Below are positions 15,582-25,062 of a DNA stretch of 64,000 nucleotides, in pieces. A program made the position numbers and the translations under genes. The DNA is from Buttiauxella noackiae ATCC 51607. GTDB lineage: Bacteria; Pseudomonadota; Gammaproteobacteria; Enterobacterales; Enterobacteriaceae. The first letter of the stretch is position 1; every line of letters begins with the position of its first letter. The DNA is taken from contig NZ_LXEO01000008.1 in the NCBI RefSeq assembly GCF_001654865.1, forward strand, positions 1 through 64,000, in the 5' to 3' direction. The notes below the pieces were generated by a model. The model was not told the origin of the DNA and ran no database searches. It saw nothing but the letters and a program-made list of their open reading frames with translations.

Positions 15582-16729
15582 CCTGGCAGCAACGCATTGA
15601 TAGTGCGCTTGCCTGGCGGCGGGCAAGCGACAGTTTTCGCACCAGGCAGGCCAACCAACAAGGTAGCGGGCGCTATCTTATCCAAAACGATACCCGTTAT
15701 CTGAATTTTTCCAGTAACGATTATCTGGGAATCAGCCACCATGCTGAAGTGGTGAATGCCTGGCAACAGGGTGCTGAGATTTATGGAATTGGAAGTGGTG
15801 GTTCCGGGCATGTCACCGGGTATCACGAAGCCCATCAGCGATTTGAACAGCAGTTAGCTGACTGGCTGGGTTATCCGCGTGCATTACTGTTTATTTCAGG
15901 TTTCGCGGCAAACCAGGCACTGATTGCTGCACTGACAGAAAAATCAGACCGAATTGTTGCTGATAAACTTAGCCATGCTTCACTTCTGGAAGCAGCAATG
16001 CACAGCCCGGCGCAGTTACGTCGTTTTGCTCACAACGATATCGCATCGTTGCAAACGCTGTTGGCCTCGCAAACTGACGGTCAACAACTGGTCATTACCG
16101 AAGGTATTTTCAGCATGGACGGTGATGCCGCACCGTTGGCTGAAATTGCGCAGGCTACCCGCGAAGCACAAGGCTTGTTGATGGTTGACGACGCCCATGG
16201 CATTGGCGTGATTGGTGAAGAGGGGCGTGGCAGTTGCTATCAGCAACATGTTAAACCAGATTTGCTTGTCGTAACGTTCGGCAAGGCATTTGGTGCGAGT
16301 GGTGCCGCTGTATTGTGTAGCGAATCGATGGCTGATTATTTGCTGCAATCGGCCCGACATCTTATCTACAGCACCGCAATGCCACCTGCACAGGCGTGTG
16401 CACTGTCGGCGGCGTTGAATGTTATCCGCAGTGAAGATTCCCGGCGTACTCAATTACACGCCAATATTGCCCATTTCCGCGCAGGATCAGCACAACTACC
16501 GTTGCAATTAATGGCCTCACAAACTGCCATCCAGCCATTGATCGTAGGGGGAAATCAGCCTGCACTGAACCTTGCTGCGACCTTACGCGAACGCGGATTC
16601 TGGCTAACAGCGATTCGTCCACCTACGGTGCCAGCGGGTACGGCGCGGTTGCGTGTGACGCTCACTGCCAGTCACACCCGTGAAGACATCGACAAGCTTT
16701 TGGAGGCGCTGTATGACGCGACTCGTTGA
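15578..16729 (+). CDS. bioF: BioF, 8-amino-7-oxononanoate synthase
   Basis: The 383-residue PLP enzyme condenses pimeloyl-ACP (or CoA) with alanine to give KAPA. The lysine for PLP is in V-T-F-G-K-A-F-G near 236, and [10 protein letters not shown] near 204 is the alpha-oxoamine synthase motif. It overlaps bioB by four bases and bioC by 17, so translation is coupled through the operon. Confidence 0.97.
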   Translation: MTWQQRIDSALAWRRASDSFRTRQANQQGSGRYLIQNDTRYLNFSSNDYLGISHHAEVVNAWQQGAEIYGIGSGGSGHVTGYHEAHQRFEQQLADWLGYPRALLFISGFAANQALIAALTEKSDRIVADKLSHASLLEAAMHSPAQLRRFAHNDIASLQTLLASQTDGQQLVITEGIFSMDGDAAPLAEIAQATREAQGLLMVDDAHGIGVIGEEGRGSCYQQHVKPDLLVVTFGKAFGASGAAVLCSESMADYLLQSARHLIYSTAMPPAQACALSAALNVIRSEDSRRTQLHANIAHFRAGSAQLPLQLMASQTAIQPLIVGGNQPALNLAATLRERGFWLTAIRPPTVPAGTARLRVTLTASHTREDIDKLLEALYDATR

Positions 16730-17471
16730 TAAAGCGGCTATTGCCGCTGCATTTGGCCGTGCGGCAAACACCTACGACAGCCACGCCGAATTGCAACGCA
16801 CCAGCGGGGGCTTGCTGATGGGAATGCTTGAAGGCCGTAATATCAGCGACGTGTTAGATGCCGGATGCGGTACGGGTTGGTATAGCCGCGCCTGGCGTGA
16901 AAAAGGCTGCCATGTCACGGCTCTGGATCTTTCCCCGGCGATGCTGAACCACGCTGCACTTCAGGGGTCAGCTGATAACTATCTCGAAGGCGATATTGAA
17001 GCCATCAACCTTGCAGACCAGCAGGTCGATCTCGCATGGAGTAACCTGGCGGTGCAGTGGTGCAGCGATTTACGCAGCGGCTTAAGTGAGCTTTACCGTG
17101 TCACTCGCCCAGGCGGTTGCGTGGCATTTACCACGCTTGCGGCAGATTCAATATGCGAGCTGCATACCGCCTGGCAGGTGGTTGATGAACGATCTCATGC
17201 CAACCGATTTATGACGTTTGAACAGATTCAGGGCGCGTGTGAAGGGTGGTGCTGCTCTCTAAAAATTCATGAAATTAGCCAGTCTTACGAAAGCGTATTG
17301 AGTGCCATGCAATCGCTAAAAGGCATTGGTGCAACGCACCTTCATGATGGGCGTAAAGCATCGTTGATGACTCGCCAACAATTGCAAAAATTAAGCCTTG
17401 CCTGGCCGCAGAAACGGGGCCAATTCCCTCTGACGTGGCAACTTGTTTGTGGAGTGATTGAACGTGATTAA
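16713..17471 (+). CDS. bioC: BioC, malonyl-ACP O-methyltransferase
   Basis: The 252-residue protein starts at ATG 16713, inside the end of bioF and preceded by GGAGG; a longer frame from 16680 has no ribosome site. It methylates malonyl-ACP so that fatty-acid enzymes can build the pimeloyl chain. The SAM-binding motif D-A-G-C-G-T-G-W-Y near 46-54 and A-L-D-L-S near 73 are class I methyltransferase features. It is more divergent from E. coli BioC than its neighbours are. The partner esterase bioH is not in this window. Confidence 0.95.
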   Translation: MTRLVDKAAIAAAFGRAANTYDSHAELQRTSGGLLMGMLEGRNISDVLDAGCGTGWYSRAWREKGCHVTALDLSPAMLNHAALQGSADNYLEGDIEAINLADQQVDLAWSNLAVQWCSDLRSGLSELYRVTRPGGCVAFTTLAADSICELHTAWQVVDERSHANRFMTFEQIQGACEGWCCSLKIHEISQSYESVLSAMQSLKGIGATHLHDGRKASLMTRQQLQKLSLAWPQKRGQFPLTWQLVCGVIERD

Positions 17472-18147
17472 AAAATGGTTTGTAACCGGAACGGATACGG
17501 AAGTGGGTAAAACCGTTGCCAGTTGTGCTTTGCTGCAGGCCGCAGGAGATGCGGGTTACCGTACTGCAGGATATAAGCCCGTTGCCTCTGGCAGTGAAAT
17601 GACCGCTCAGGGTATTCGTAACAGTGATGCGCTTGCTCTGCAGCGCAACAGTAACGTCAAATTAAGCTATGCCCAGGTAAACCCATTTGCATTTTTAGAG
17701 CCTACATCACCGCATATCGTTAGTGCGGAAGCACTGCAACCCATCGAATTTTCGCAGATGTCAGCAGGTCTTGAAGCGCTCGCTTCTCAGGCCGACTGGG
17801 TACAGGTTGAAGGGGCGGGCGGCTGGTTTACACCTCTTTCAGCAACGACCACTTTTGCTGATTGGGCAATACAAGAGCAGTTGCCAGTGATTTTGGTCGT
17901 GGGGGTAAAACTTGGCTGTATCAATCATGCCATGCTAACGGCGCATGCCGTGCAAAATGCAGGCTTGCGCCTGGCGGGCTGGATTGCCAATGATGTTCAA
18001 CCTACCGGGAAGCGCCATGCTGAGTATCTCGCAACGTTACGTGATGTTTTAAAAGCCCCTATGTTAGGTGAGATCCCGTTCTATCCGCATATCGACGAAC
18101 AAACTTCGGCAGGCCGCCACCTGGATATTTCCCTTCTTTCGCTGTAA
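17464..18147 (+). CDS. bioD: BioD, ATP-dependent dethiobiotin synthetase
   Basis: I place the start at GTG 17464, nine bases after GGAG; the product then has 227 residues and aligns from residue 1 with E. coli BioD. A TTG at 17458 would be only three bases from the ribosome site. The P-loop G-T-D-T-E-V-G-K-T begins at residue 8, and V-E-G-A-G-G-W near 115 is family-typical. It closes the ureido ring of dethiobiotin from DAPA and CO2. The gene overlaps bioC by eight bases and ends the operon before a hairpin. Confidence 0.96.
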   Translation: MIKKWFVTGTDTEVGKTVASCALLQAAGDAGYRTAGYKPVASGSEMTAQGIRNSDALALQRNSNVKLSYAQVNPFAFLEPTSPHIVSAEALQPIEFSQMSAGLEALASQADWVQVEGAGGWFTPLSATTTFADWAIQEQLPVILVVGVKLGCINHAMLTAHAVQNAGLRLAGWIANDVQPTGKRHAEYLATLRDVLKAPMLGEIPFYPHIDEQTSAGRHLDISLLSL

Positions 18148-18173
18148 CTCGTAAATCCACAGTTCATTTTTGC

Positions 18174-18204
18174 AACGCCCGATAATTCTTGCGGGCGTTC
18201 TTCC
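18174..18204 (+). terminator. Terminator of the bioBFCD operon
   Basis: AACGCCCG (18174-18181) and CGGGCGTT (18192-18199) form a perfect 8-bp stem with a 10-base loop. The T-tract after it is short (TTC-TTCC region), so efficiency is uncertain. Confidence 0.6.
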
Positions 18205-18232
18205 AGATATCGCTAATTCTCAGATCTTCTCC

Positions 18233-18292
18233 TTGAAGAAAAATAGTTCGCAGGTAAATTGTTTCTCAATTTCCAGTTGTCATATGACAACT
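18233..18292 (+). promoter_or_regulatory. Predicted promoter and perfect 18-bp palindromic operator of the HicA-like/HTH pair
   Basis: AGTTGTCATATGACAACT (18275-18292) is a perfect palindrome 27 bases before the first gene of the pair. A plausible promoter lies just upstream: TTGAAG (18233-18238), a 16-base spacer, TAAATT (18255-18260). A protein bound to the palindrome would sit over the start of transcription. Autoregulation by the HTH protein is inferred. Confidence 0.6.
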
Positions 18293-18319
18293 TATTTGCG
18301 AGTATGGACAGGAGGTTTT

Positions 18320-18583
18320 ATGAAGCGGCGCATACACCCCAATAAGGACATTGAAGCAGCATTAAGTTATGCCGAATGTCAGGGCTGGCAAGTGCGGCCG
18401 GGTGGGGCACATTGCTGGGGGAAAATGTATTGTCCGTGGAACGACAAAGCCTGCCGTTGCGGTGAGTTTTGCATTAGCTGCATCTGGAGCACACCGCGCA
18501 GTGCTTATAACCATGCAAGGCAGATACGTCGTGTCGTCGATAACTGTAGCCAGCAAGGCTCGCCACCTTCCATCAGGCATTAA
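18320..18583 (+). CDS. HicA-like small protein, putative toxin
   Basis: The 87-residue product starts at ATG 18320 after GGAGG. It is basic and cysteine-rich. The pattern A-L-x2-A-x3-G-W-x-V-R-x-G-G-A-H (about 15-31) resembles the strand-helix and catalytic histidine region of HicA mRNA interferases (L-x3-G-W-x-G-S-H-H). It then departs with C-P-W-N-D and C-R-C-G and ends in a basic helix S-T-P-R-S-A-Y-N-H-A-R. The second gene, 18 bases downstream, encodes an HTH protein, and a palindromic operator precedes the pair. Size, order and context suit a toxin-antitoxin module; the HicA relation is my inference from short motifs. Confidence 0.6.
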   Translation: MKRRIHPNKDIEAALSYAECQGWQVRPGGAHCWGKMYCPWNDKACRCGEFCISCIWSTPRSAYNHARQIRRVVDNCSQQGSPPSIRH

Positions 18584-18600
18584 TTTTCAAGGAGCAGAAT

Positions 18601-19119
18601 ATGTCAGAATTTAGCTTCACGTTGATTTTCACCCTGCCAGAAAATGGCCAGAATCCAGAGCAATGGGTCGAAGCTTTGGGTGCGCAAGGTTGCGATGACG
18701 CGCTGGTTGGTGTAGGTGTCACAGGGCGAATTGCACTGAATTTCATCCGCGAAGCATCGGCTGCGAAACTCGCCGTTGTTTCAGCTATTCAGGATGTAAA
18801 ACGTATTATTCCAGGCACCACGTTGGTAGAAGTGATGCCAGATCTGGTTGGGCTAACCGATATTGCTGAGCTGCTTGGTTTTTCCCGGCAGTATATTCGC
18901 AAAGTGATGGTAAGCCGTGAGGCTTTTCCGCAACCAGTACACGACGGTAAAACCGCTATCTGGCATTTGGAACCGGTGCTGCGTTGGATGCGTGAAGCTG
19001 GTGTTTCAAAAGTACCTTTGCCGCTGGTGGAATTATCTGCTGTAACCCGGCAATGCAACTTACAACGGGAGCTCGCCGACCTCGATAGAAATATGCAAAA
19101 GCAACTTGGTAAGTTGTGA
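18601..19119 (+). CDS. HTH DNA-binding protein, putative antitoxin/autorepressor
   Basis: The 172-residue product starts at ATG 18601 with AAGGAG seven bases upstream. Residues about 1-75 look like a compact alpha/beta domain. Residues about 80-125 carry a helix-turn-helix (L-T-D-I-A-E-L-L-G-F-S-R-Q-Y-I-R-K-V-M) followed by an H-x-L-E-P-V-L-R-W-M helix, as in MerR/excisionase-type HTH proteins. The C-terminus is an arginine/leucine-rich helix. An N-terminal neutralising domain plus an HTH recalls HicB antitoxins. It is the partner of the 87-residue protein and the natural candidate to bind the upstream palindrome. Confidence 0.7.
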   Translation: MSEFSFTLIFTLPENGQNPEQWVEALGAQGCDDALVGVGVTGRIALNFIREASAAKLAVVSAIQDVKRIIPGTTLVEVMPDLVGLTDIAELLGFSRQYIRKVMVSREAFPQPVHDGKTAIWHLEPVLRWMREAGVSKVPLPLVELSAVTRQCNLQRELADLDRNMQKQLGKL

Positions 19120-19163
19120 CGGCAGAACCTGAGAGGCTGTTCATGCCGCCGTTTGAGGAACAA

Positions 19164-19874
19164 TCATAGATCTATCCAACTGGATACCAGCTTGTCATCC
19201 AGAAGCGCGACATTTCCCTGAGCTACATTACGGCCCCGGTGTAGCAAGCAGAAACGGTCCGCCACACGGCGAATGAACGACAAGCGCTGTTCTACCAGCA
19301 GTATTGTGAGGCCAAAATCACGACTCAGACGGTGGATAATATTGCCCAGCTCATTGATAAAACGTTGGCCGCTGCCAAAAGTGGGCTCATCAAGAATCAA
19401 TAGTTTTGGTTCTGTCACCAGGGCTCTTGCCAATGCCAGTTGCTGCTGAAGATCGCTTGTTAGCTCGCCACCGCGCATGTGTCTTAAGCTGTAGAGTTCA
19501 GGGAAAAGTTCATAAATCATGCCTGGAATGCTACGGGAACCCACGCGGGCAGCCAGTAGCGCAATTTGCAGGTTTTCCTCAACGCTTAGTTGGGAGAATA
19601 TTCGCCGGTCCTGCGCGACATAACTCATTCCCAATGCGGCTCGGCCTTCTATAGGTTGGGTGAGAAGATCCTGTGGTGGGTGACCTGCCTCGAGCCAGGT
19701 CATAGTGCCACTTTGTACGGGTAAGTAACCCGTAATGCAGTTTACCAGCGTTGTTTTTCCCATCCCCGGCGCGCCAAAAACACAGGTGCACTCTCCAGGC
19801 GCCAACTCAAGATCCAGATTCCACAGTATGTGGCTTTCACCATAAAACTGATTAACAGCACGGAGGCTCAACAT
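19164..19874 (-). CDS. UrtE/LivF-like ABC ATPase, orphan with degenerate signature motif
   Basis: The 236-residue product starts at ATG 19874, seven bases after AGGAG; ATG 19880 is too close to it. It resembles UrtE, the ATPase of urea ABC importers, along its length (M-L-x-L-x-x-V-N-Q-F-Y-G-x-S-H-I-L). Walker A (G34-A-P-G-M-G-K-T), the Q-loop Q88 and Walker B L-L-I-L-D-E-P (158-164) are intact. The signature L-S-G-G-Q is L-T-S-D-L (138-142), and the usual E-G-I after Walker B is F-G-S. No permease, binding protein or other urt gene lies nearby. It may be a decaying remnant or an ATPase with a new role. Confidence 0.75.
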   Translation of the reverse strand: MLSLRAVNQFYGESHILWNLDLELAPGECTCVFGAPGMGKTTLVNCITGYLPVQSGTMTWLEAGHPPQDLLTQPIEGRAALGMSYVAQDRRIFSQLSVEENLQIALLAARVGSRSIPGMIYELFPELYSLRHMRGGELTSDLQQQLALARALVTEPKLLILDEPTFGSGQRFINELGNIIHRLSRDFGLTILLVEQRLSFIRRVADRFCLLHRGRNVAQGNVALLDDKLVSSWIDL

Positions 19875-19880
19875 CGACAT

Positions 19881-20590
19881 ACTCCTTCTGGCAGGGTTAA
19901 CGACCCAGGCTGCTTCTGCAACACGAAGCAAGAGTTACAAACTTTGCAATTACCTTGCCATTAACCCGTTTACTGCCCAGAACAATGCAACTTTGAGAAA
20001 AGCCTCATGAAAATGGTTGAATAAACCTTCGGCTTCTACGACTCGAAAAACAGAATGCACTTTGTCGGTGCCTCGTCTTTGGTGTGTTTGGTGCAACTCC
20101 AGACGACTGCTCCATACAAATGCGCAATTCGTGAGCAGGATCATAAGAACTGGCTGGCTTCAGACCAGTCCAAAAAGGGTAAAAATAATGAAGAAAAATA
20201 TTTTTGGGCCCTGGCACAGAGAATTTATGGTTTTTTGCGGTGTGCGCTGCAAAAGGGCTGAGAGCAGTTATCCACTATTCCTGTGGATAACCATGTGCAT
20301 TAGAGTTAGAAAACTTGCGGTAAGCGAGAGCGGGCGCGGGTTGCGCATGAATTGGCGCGAAACCAGACTTTCCTAAATAACATTTCTAAATCAACTAGTT
20401 GAATAAAATCAATCGTTGCAATAAAAGTGCCACGAATGTTCCTTACGCTTTTATGACACAGCTTGACAAATGTTAAAAGGTAAAAAAATCTGGGGATAAC
20501 CATTTTGGTCAGCTGAAATATCTGTGAGTTGAGTATTTTACCGGCAAACCAGACGTTAAAGAGGGTAAGTATCATAAACTCGGCAGTGAG
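19881..20590. other. Long gene-free region upstream of uvrB
   Basis: I find no convincing gene in about 700 bases; the frames here lack ribosome sites and family features. The right part (from about 20180) closely resembles the region upstream of E. coli uvrB as I remember it, including the DnaA boxes and a TTGACA at 20463-20468, and is probably regulatory. The left part presumably holds the promoter of the UrtE-like gene. Confidence 0.5.
20268..20290. promoter_or_regulatory. Pair of inverted DnaA boxes upstream of uvrB
   Basis: TTATCCACT (20268-20276, plus) and TTATCCACA (20282-20290, minus) face each other; the second is a perfect DnaA box. A third, weaker box (TTATCCCCA, minus) lies at 20492-20500. 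DnaA binding upstream of uvrB is known in E. coli, so this is probably the conserved site. Confidence 0.75.
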
Positions 20591-20591
20591 G

Positions 20592-20611
20592 AACTGGTTT
20601 TTCATCCAGTA
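20592..20611 (+). promoter_or_regulatory. LexA (SOS) box of uvrB
   Basis: CTG (20594-20596), ten bases, CAG (20607-20609) with flanking AA and TA matches the LexA box and closely resembles the E. coli uvrB site. A TATTAT (20610-20615) that can serve as -10 adjoins it, so LexA would block this promoter. Confidence 0.85.
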
Positions 20612-20688
20612 TTATTTTCTGGCAAAATTTTCTGTGCCGAGTAAAATTATCCTCCGGCCCGCTCGTTTCTTCATCAGGTAGCCTCTTC

Positions 20689-22704
20689 ATGAGTAAAGCG
20701 TTCAAATTAAATTCAGCATTCAAACCTTCTGGCGACCAGCCGGAAGCTATTCGCCGCCTTGAAGAGGGGTTACAGGATGGGCTTGCTCATCAGACGTTGC
20801 TTGGTGTAACCGGCTCTGGCAAAACATTTACCGTGGCGAATGTGATTGCAGATTTGCAACGCCCCACTATGGTGCTGGCTCCTAATAAAACGCTGGCCGC
20901 GCAGTTGTATGGTGAGATGAAAGAGTTCTTTCCGGATAACGCGGTAGAATTCTTCGTCTCTTATTATGACTACTACCAACCAGAAGCTTACGTCCCAAGT
21001 TCCGATACATTTATCGAGAAGGACTCTTCGGTTAACGAGCACATCGAGCAGATGCGTCTGTCTGCGACCAAAGCGTTGCTCGAAAGACGAGATGTTATCG
21101 TGGTGGCGTCAGTCTCAGCGATTTACGGTCTGGGTGACCCGGACCTTTATCTGAAGATGATGCTGCATCTGACCAAAGGGATGATTATCGATCAGCGATC
21201 AATTCTGCGCCGCCTGACGGAGCTGCAATATACCCGTAACGATCAGGCATTCCAGCGCGGCACTTTCCGCGTGCGCGGTGAAGTGGTTGATATCTTCCCG
21301 GCTGAATCAGACGATCTCGCCTTACGCGTAGAACTCTTCGATGAAGAAGTAGAACGGCTGTCGCTGTTTGACCCGCTGACCGGTCAAATTGACCAAACTA
21401 TTCAGCGCTTCACTGTCTATCCCAAATCGCACTACGTCACACCGCGTGAACGTATTCTGCAAGCCATGGAAGAGATCAAAGTTGAGCTGGCAGACCGCCG
21501 CAAGGTTCTGTTGGCAAACAATAAACTGCTTGAAGAACAGCGCCTGACGCAACGTACTCAGTTCGACTTAGAGATGATGAATGAACTTGGTTACTGCTCA
21601 GGGGTAGAAAACTACTCGCGATTCCTCTCTGGTCGCGGCCCTGGCGAGCCACCCCCTACGCTTTTCGATTACCTACCAGCAGATGGCTTGCTAATTGTTG
21701 ATGAATCTCACGTAACAATTCCGCAAATCGGCGGTATGTACAAAGGTGACCGTTCGCGCAAGGAAACACTTGTGGAGTATGGCTTCCGTTTGCCATCAGC
21801 ACTTGATAACCGCCCGCTGAGATTTGAAGAGTTTGAAGCGCTGGCACCGCAAACCATTTATGTTTCGGCAACGCCGAGCAATTATGAGCTAGAAAAGTCT
21901 GGCGGCGATGTTGTTGATCAGGTTGTCAGGCCTACCGGCTTGTTGGACCCGGTTATCGAAGTTCGTCCGGTCGGTACTCAGGTTGACGATCTGCTCTCTG
22001 AAATTCGCAAGCGCGTTGAAGTTAACGAACGCGTGTTGGTCACGACGCTGACTAAACGCATGGCCGAAGATTTGACGGAATACCTGGAAGAGCATGGTGA
22101 GCGGGTGCGTTACCTGCACTCAGATATCGATACCGTTGAGCGTATGGAAATCATCCGTGATTTACGACTTGGCGAGTTCGATGTGCTGGTGGGCATCAAC
22201 TTGCTTCGTGAAGGGTTGGATATGCCTGAAGTGTCGCTGGTGGCGATTCTGGATGCCGATAAAGAGGGTTTCCTGCGTTCTGAGCGTTCACTGATTCAGA
22301 CTATTGGCCGTGCGGCACGTAATATCAATGGTAAAGCGATTCTGTATGGCGACAAAATCACACCGTCAATGGCTAAGGCTATCGGTGAAACAGAACGTCG
22401 CCGTGAGAAGCAACAGCGCTATAACGAAGAAAACGGTATTACTCCGCAAGGGTTGAATAAAAAGGTTGTGGATATCCTTCAGCTTGGTGAAGGAATGGCG
22501 AAAACCAAAGGCCGGATGAAGAGTAAAGCGCGCAGCGTGATTGAAGATGATGAAATCATTCTAACGCCAAAAGCTTTGCAGCAAAAAATTCACCAGTTGG
22601 AAGGGAAGATGCTGGAGCATGCGCAAAATCTGGAATTTGAAGAGGCCGCTCAGATCCGTGACCAACTCCATCAGTTGCGGCAATTGTTCATCGCGACTTC
22701 GTAG
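20689..22704 (+). CDS. uvrB: UvrB, excinuclease ABC subunit B
   Basis: The 671-residue protein is the damage-verifying helicase-like subunit of nucleotide excision repair, loaded by UvrA and recruiting UvrC. Walker A is G39-V-T-G-S-G-K-T46. The beta-hairpin region [12 protein letters not shown] near 92-103 is conserved, as is D-E-S-H near 338. The C-terminal UVR domain (about 630-670, [12 protein letters not shown]) binds UvrC. Length and start agree with E. coli. Regulation is by LexA with DnaA boxes farther upstream. Confidence 0.98.
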   Translation: MSKAFKLNSAFKPSGDQPEAIRRLEEGLQDGLAHQTLLGVTGSGKTFTVANVIADLQRPTMVLAPNKTLAAQLYGEMKEFFPDNAVEFFVSYYDYYQPEAYVPSSDTFIEKDSSVNEHIEQMRLSATKALLERRDVIVVASVSAIYGLGDPDLYLKMMLHLTKGMIIDQRSILRRLTELQYTRNDQAFQRGTFRVRGEVVDIFPAESDDLALRVELFDEEVERLSLFDPLTGQIDQTIQRFTVYPKSHYVTPRERILQAMEEIKVELADRRKVLLANNKLLEEQRLTQRTQFDLEMMNELGYCSGVENYSRFLSGRGPGEPPPTLFDYLPADGLLIVDESHVTIPQIGGMYKGDRSRKETLVEYGFRLPSALDNRPLRFEEFEALAPQTIYVSATPSNYELEKSGGDVVDQVVRPTGLLDPVIEVRPVGTQVDDLLSEIRKRVEVNERVLVTTLTKRMAEDLTEYLEEHGERVRYLHSDIDTVERMEIIRDLRLGEFDVLVGINLLREGLDMPEVSLVAILDADKEGFLRSERSLIQTIGRAARNINGKAILYGDKITPSMAKAIGETERRREKQQRYNEENGITPQGLNKKVVDILQLGEGMAKTKGRMKSKARSVIEDDEIILTPKALQQKIHQLEGKMLEHAQNLEFEEAAQIRDQLHQLRQLFIATS

Positions 22705-22717
22705 TTCACTTCACAGT

Positions 22718-22792
22718 GGCGGATGTCGCTTACGCTAATCCGCCCTACGAAAAACGGTTTTGTAGGTCGGGTTAGCGCAAGCGACACCCGAC
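22718..22792. repeat. BIME: two inverted REP units after uvrB
   Basis: Two REP-type palindromes face each other: 22718-22744, with arms GGCGGAT and ATCCGCC around GTCGCTTACGCTA, and 22766-22792, with arms GTCGGGT and ACCCGAC around TAGCGCAAGCGAC. They lie in the convergent gap between uvrB and ybhK, where such elements stabilise 3' ends or bind gyrase or IHF. Confidence 0.85.
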
Positions 22793-22798
22793 AAAACG

Positions 22799-23707
22799 CT
22801 ACCCCAATTGCTGAAGCGCTTTCTCCAGCGCCTGGCGAAGGAGGTGCCGGTCATGGCGGTAACGAATATCGCGAGCTTCCAGCGGTTCCTGAATCACCAC
22901 ACGGTCGGTAATTTCAGACACATCAACCTGCGGGCCAACCACCACCGCATCGATAATACGTTTCCCGACGCGCTGTTCCATGATGTCTAAAGTTTGCCCA
23001 AGCGACAAACTGGCTGCGGCGGTGCTCAACTCTTTACCCAAATTACCGATAAAAACCACTGGCGCAGGAGTGCGGCGCAGTGCTTGATCCATATCCTCAA
23101 GCAGCAGTATCGGCATCAGGCTGGTGTAAAAACTACCTGGGCCAATCAGAATCAAATCCGCTTCGGCAATGGCCTGCACCGCTTCGCGAGTAGCGTGCGC
23201 CTTGGGATAAAGTGATAACTCCTGCGGCGGCGAGGAGAGTTGGTCAATATCCACCTCACCATAAATAAAATGGCCATCTGCGTCTGTTGCCATCAAATCC
23301 ACAGGGTGTTCAGACATCGGGATGAGAAATGCATCCACTTTTAGCAGGTTACGAATTAAATTAATGGCTTCTAAAGGCCTCACGCTCAGGTGATCCAATG
23401 CCTTTAACATCAAGTTTCCGAGGTTATGCCCGGAAAGTTCACCATTGCCGCCAAAACGGTACTCAAACATAGACGAAGCAACGCTTTGTTCAGTAATTAA
23501 CTGATTTAAACAGTTGCGCATATCACCCCAGGCGATGCCTCCCTCAGAGCGCCTGATACGACCTGTGGAACCGCCGTTATCGGTTGTAGTTACAATGCCG
23601 GTTAAGCGTGAACCTAGAGAGGACAGAGATGACATAACCCTGCCCAGACCGTGCCCACCACCAAGGGCGACCACCCGGTCTAAATCCGCAAACGTACGAT
23701 TGCGCAT
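22799..23707 (-). CDS. ybhK: YbhK, gluconeogenesis-factor/YvcK-family protein
   Basis: The 302-residue protein belongs to the CofD/YvcK family. The nucleotide-binding start [10 protein letters not shown] near 12-21 and T-T-D-N-G-G-S-T-G near 41-49 are characteristic. The Bacillus relative YvcK binds UDP-sugars and affects carbon metabolism and cell shape; the enterobacterial role is not settled. It is transcribed divergently from moaA and ends against the BIME shared with uvrB. Confidence 0.92.
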   Translation of the reverse strand: MRNRTFADLDRVVALGGGHGLGRVMSSLSSLGSRLTGIVTTTDNGGSTGRIRRSEGGIAWGDMRNCLNQLITEQSVASSMFEYRFGGNGELSGHNLGNLMLKALDHLSVRPLEAINLIRNLLKVDAFLIPMSEHPVDLMATDADGHFIYGEVDIDQLSSPPQELSLYPKAHATREAVQAIAEADLILIGPGSFYTSLMPILLLEDMDQALRRTPAPVVFIGNLGKELSTAAASLSLGQTLDIMEQRVGKRIIDAVVVGPQVDVSEITDRVVIQEPLEARDIRYRHDRHLLRQALEKALQQLG

Positions 23708-23782
23708 AACTATTCCTTATGACGAACTATCGAAATAAGGTAGCGCAAAAGAGTGCAGAATACGATTCAGCCTCGGAGGTTA

Positions 23783-23796
23783 ATGATGTATATCAA
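23783..23796. promoter_or_regulatory. FNR-like site upstream of moaA
   Basis: ATGAT-GTAT-ATCAA differs from the FNR consensus TTGAT-N4-ATCAA at one base. It lies between ybhK and moaA, 64 bases before the ModE site. Anaerobic control of moa is known in E. coli, which makes the assignment plausible. Confidence 0.6.
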
Positions 23797-23846
23797 AGCA
23801 AAAGTTCACTTTTCGCGTAGTCTGTGGCGAAATTGAACGATTAGCT

Positions 23847-23870
23847 CGTTATATATAGATTTATATAGCG
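23847..23870. promoter_or_regulatory. ModE (molybdate-responsive) operator upstream of moaA
   Basis: CGTTATATA, six bases, TATATAGCG is a near-perfect ModE box with the standard 9-6-9 layout. In E. coli ModE-molybdate activates moaA. Confidence 0.88.
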
Positions 23871-23879
23871 AAAGCTGCT

Positions 23880-24027
23880 ATGGCGAATAACTTCCCCACG
23901 CGCTACTATCGCTCTAAACACACTAAGCCTATGGACCTAAGTCGAAAGATACGGTGCTTTGGCCGTGACCTTGAGTCACCAGGGTGCAGAAAGAAATGAC
24001 TGCATCTCCCGAATTTGGAAGGTGTAC
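23880..24027 (+). promoter_or_regulatory. moaA leader, candidate Moco riboswitch
   Basis: A leader of about 150 bases separates the ModE site from moaA. It contains short hairpins: GTGAC/GTCAC around 23967-23980 and TGCAG/CTGCA around 23985-24003, plus a CGAAAG tetraloop-like element near 23943. E. coli moaA carries a Moco RNA element at this place, so one is expected, but I could not match the full consensus by eye. Confidence 0.4.
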
Positions 24028-25017
24028 ATGGCTACTCAGCTTACCGATGCATTCGCACGTAAGTTTTTTTACCTGCGTCTGTCTATTACCGATGTTTGCA
24101 ATTTCCGTTGCAACTATTGCCTGCCTGATGGCTACAAGCCTTATGGCGTGGCAAACAAAAGTTTCCTCAACGTCGATGAAATTCGCCGTGTTACCCGCGC
24201 TTTTGCCGCCCTGGGTACTGAAAAAGTACGCCTGACAGGTGGTGAACCCTCTTTGCGTAAAGACTTCACTGACATAATCGCCGCGGTGCGTGAAAACCCA
24301 GGTATTCGCCAGATTGCCGTGACAACGAACGGCTATCGCCTTGCGCGTGATGTGCAGCAATGGCGCGATGCAGGGTTGACCGCTGTGAATGTCAGCGTCG
24401 ATAGCCTCGATGCCCGCCAGTTCCAGGCCATTACCGGGCAGGATAAATTCCGCCAGGTAATGGATGGTATTGATGCCGCTTTCAGCGCCGGTTTTGAACG
24501 CGTAAAAGTGAATGCCGTGCTGATGCGCGATGTTAACCACCACGAACTCGACACCTTCCTTGCGTGGATCAAACCCCGTCCAATCCAACTGCGTTTTATT
24601 GAGCTGATGGAAACCGGCGACGGCGGCGATTTGTTCCGTAAACACCACATTTCTGGCAAAACCATTCGCGACCAGCTTCTGGCTCGCGGCTGGATTCACC
24701 AGCTTCGCAGCCGCAGCGACGGCCCGGCACAGGTCTTTTGTCACCCGGATTACGCGGGTGAAATTGGCTTGATCATGCCGTATGAAAAAGACTTCTGTGC
24801 CACTTGCAACCGCCTACGCGTGTCGTCGGTCGGCAATTTGCATCTGTGTTTGTTTGGTGAACAGGGTATTTCATTGCGGGATTTGCTGGCGGATGACGGG
24901 CAAATCGACGAGCTTGAGGCGCGCATTGCTGAAGCTTTAACGCACAAGAAACAGACCCATTTCCTGCATGACGGTGATACCGGCATCACTCAAAACCTGT
25001 CTTATATCGGCGGCTAA
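24028..25017 (+). CDS. moaA: MoaA, GTP 3',8-cyclase
   Basis: The 329-residue radical-SAM enzyme starts the conversion of GTP to the molybdopterin precursor. The N-terminal cluster C24-x3-C28-x2-C31 and the C-terminal cluster (C-A-T-C-N-R-L-R-V near 257, further Cys about 14 residues on) are present, and the chain ends in G-G. ATG 24028 gives the E. coli-like M-A-T-Q-L-T-D start; a longer frame from 23959 would run through the leader. First gene of moaABCDE. Confidence 0.97.
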   Translation: MATQLTDAFARKFFYLRLSITDVCNFRCNYCLPDGYKPYGVANKSFLNVDEIRRVTRAFAALGTEKVRLTGGEPSLRKDFTDIIAAVRENPGIRQIAVTTNGYRLARDVQQWRDAGLTAVNVSVDSLDARQFQAITGQDKFRQVMDGIDAAFSAGFERVKVNAVLMRDVNHHELDTFLAWIKPRPIQLRFIELMETGDGGDLFRKHHISGKTIRDQLLARGWIHQLRSRSDGPAQVFCHPDYAGEIGLIMPYEKDFCATCNRLRVSSVGNLHLCLFGEQGISLRDLLADDGQIDELEARIAEALTHKKQTHFLHDGDTGITQNLSYIGG

Positions 25018-25062
25018 AATTCGCTGTATCCCAATGATTTGGGTATAAAAAGGAAGATAACA

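Noticed and set aside
20017-20376. Rightward 119-codon frame upstream of uvrB
   Set aside because: Overlaps the conserved regulatory region with DnaA boxes, has no ribosome site and no recognisable protein features.
23929-24744. Leftward 271-codon frame opposite moaA
   Set aside because: Lies antisense to the radical-SAM gene and its leader; long only because of the codon bias of moaA.
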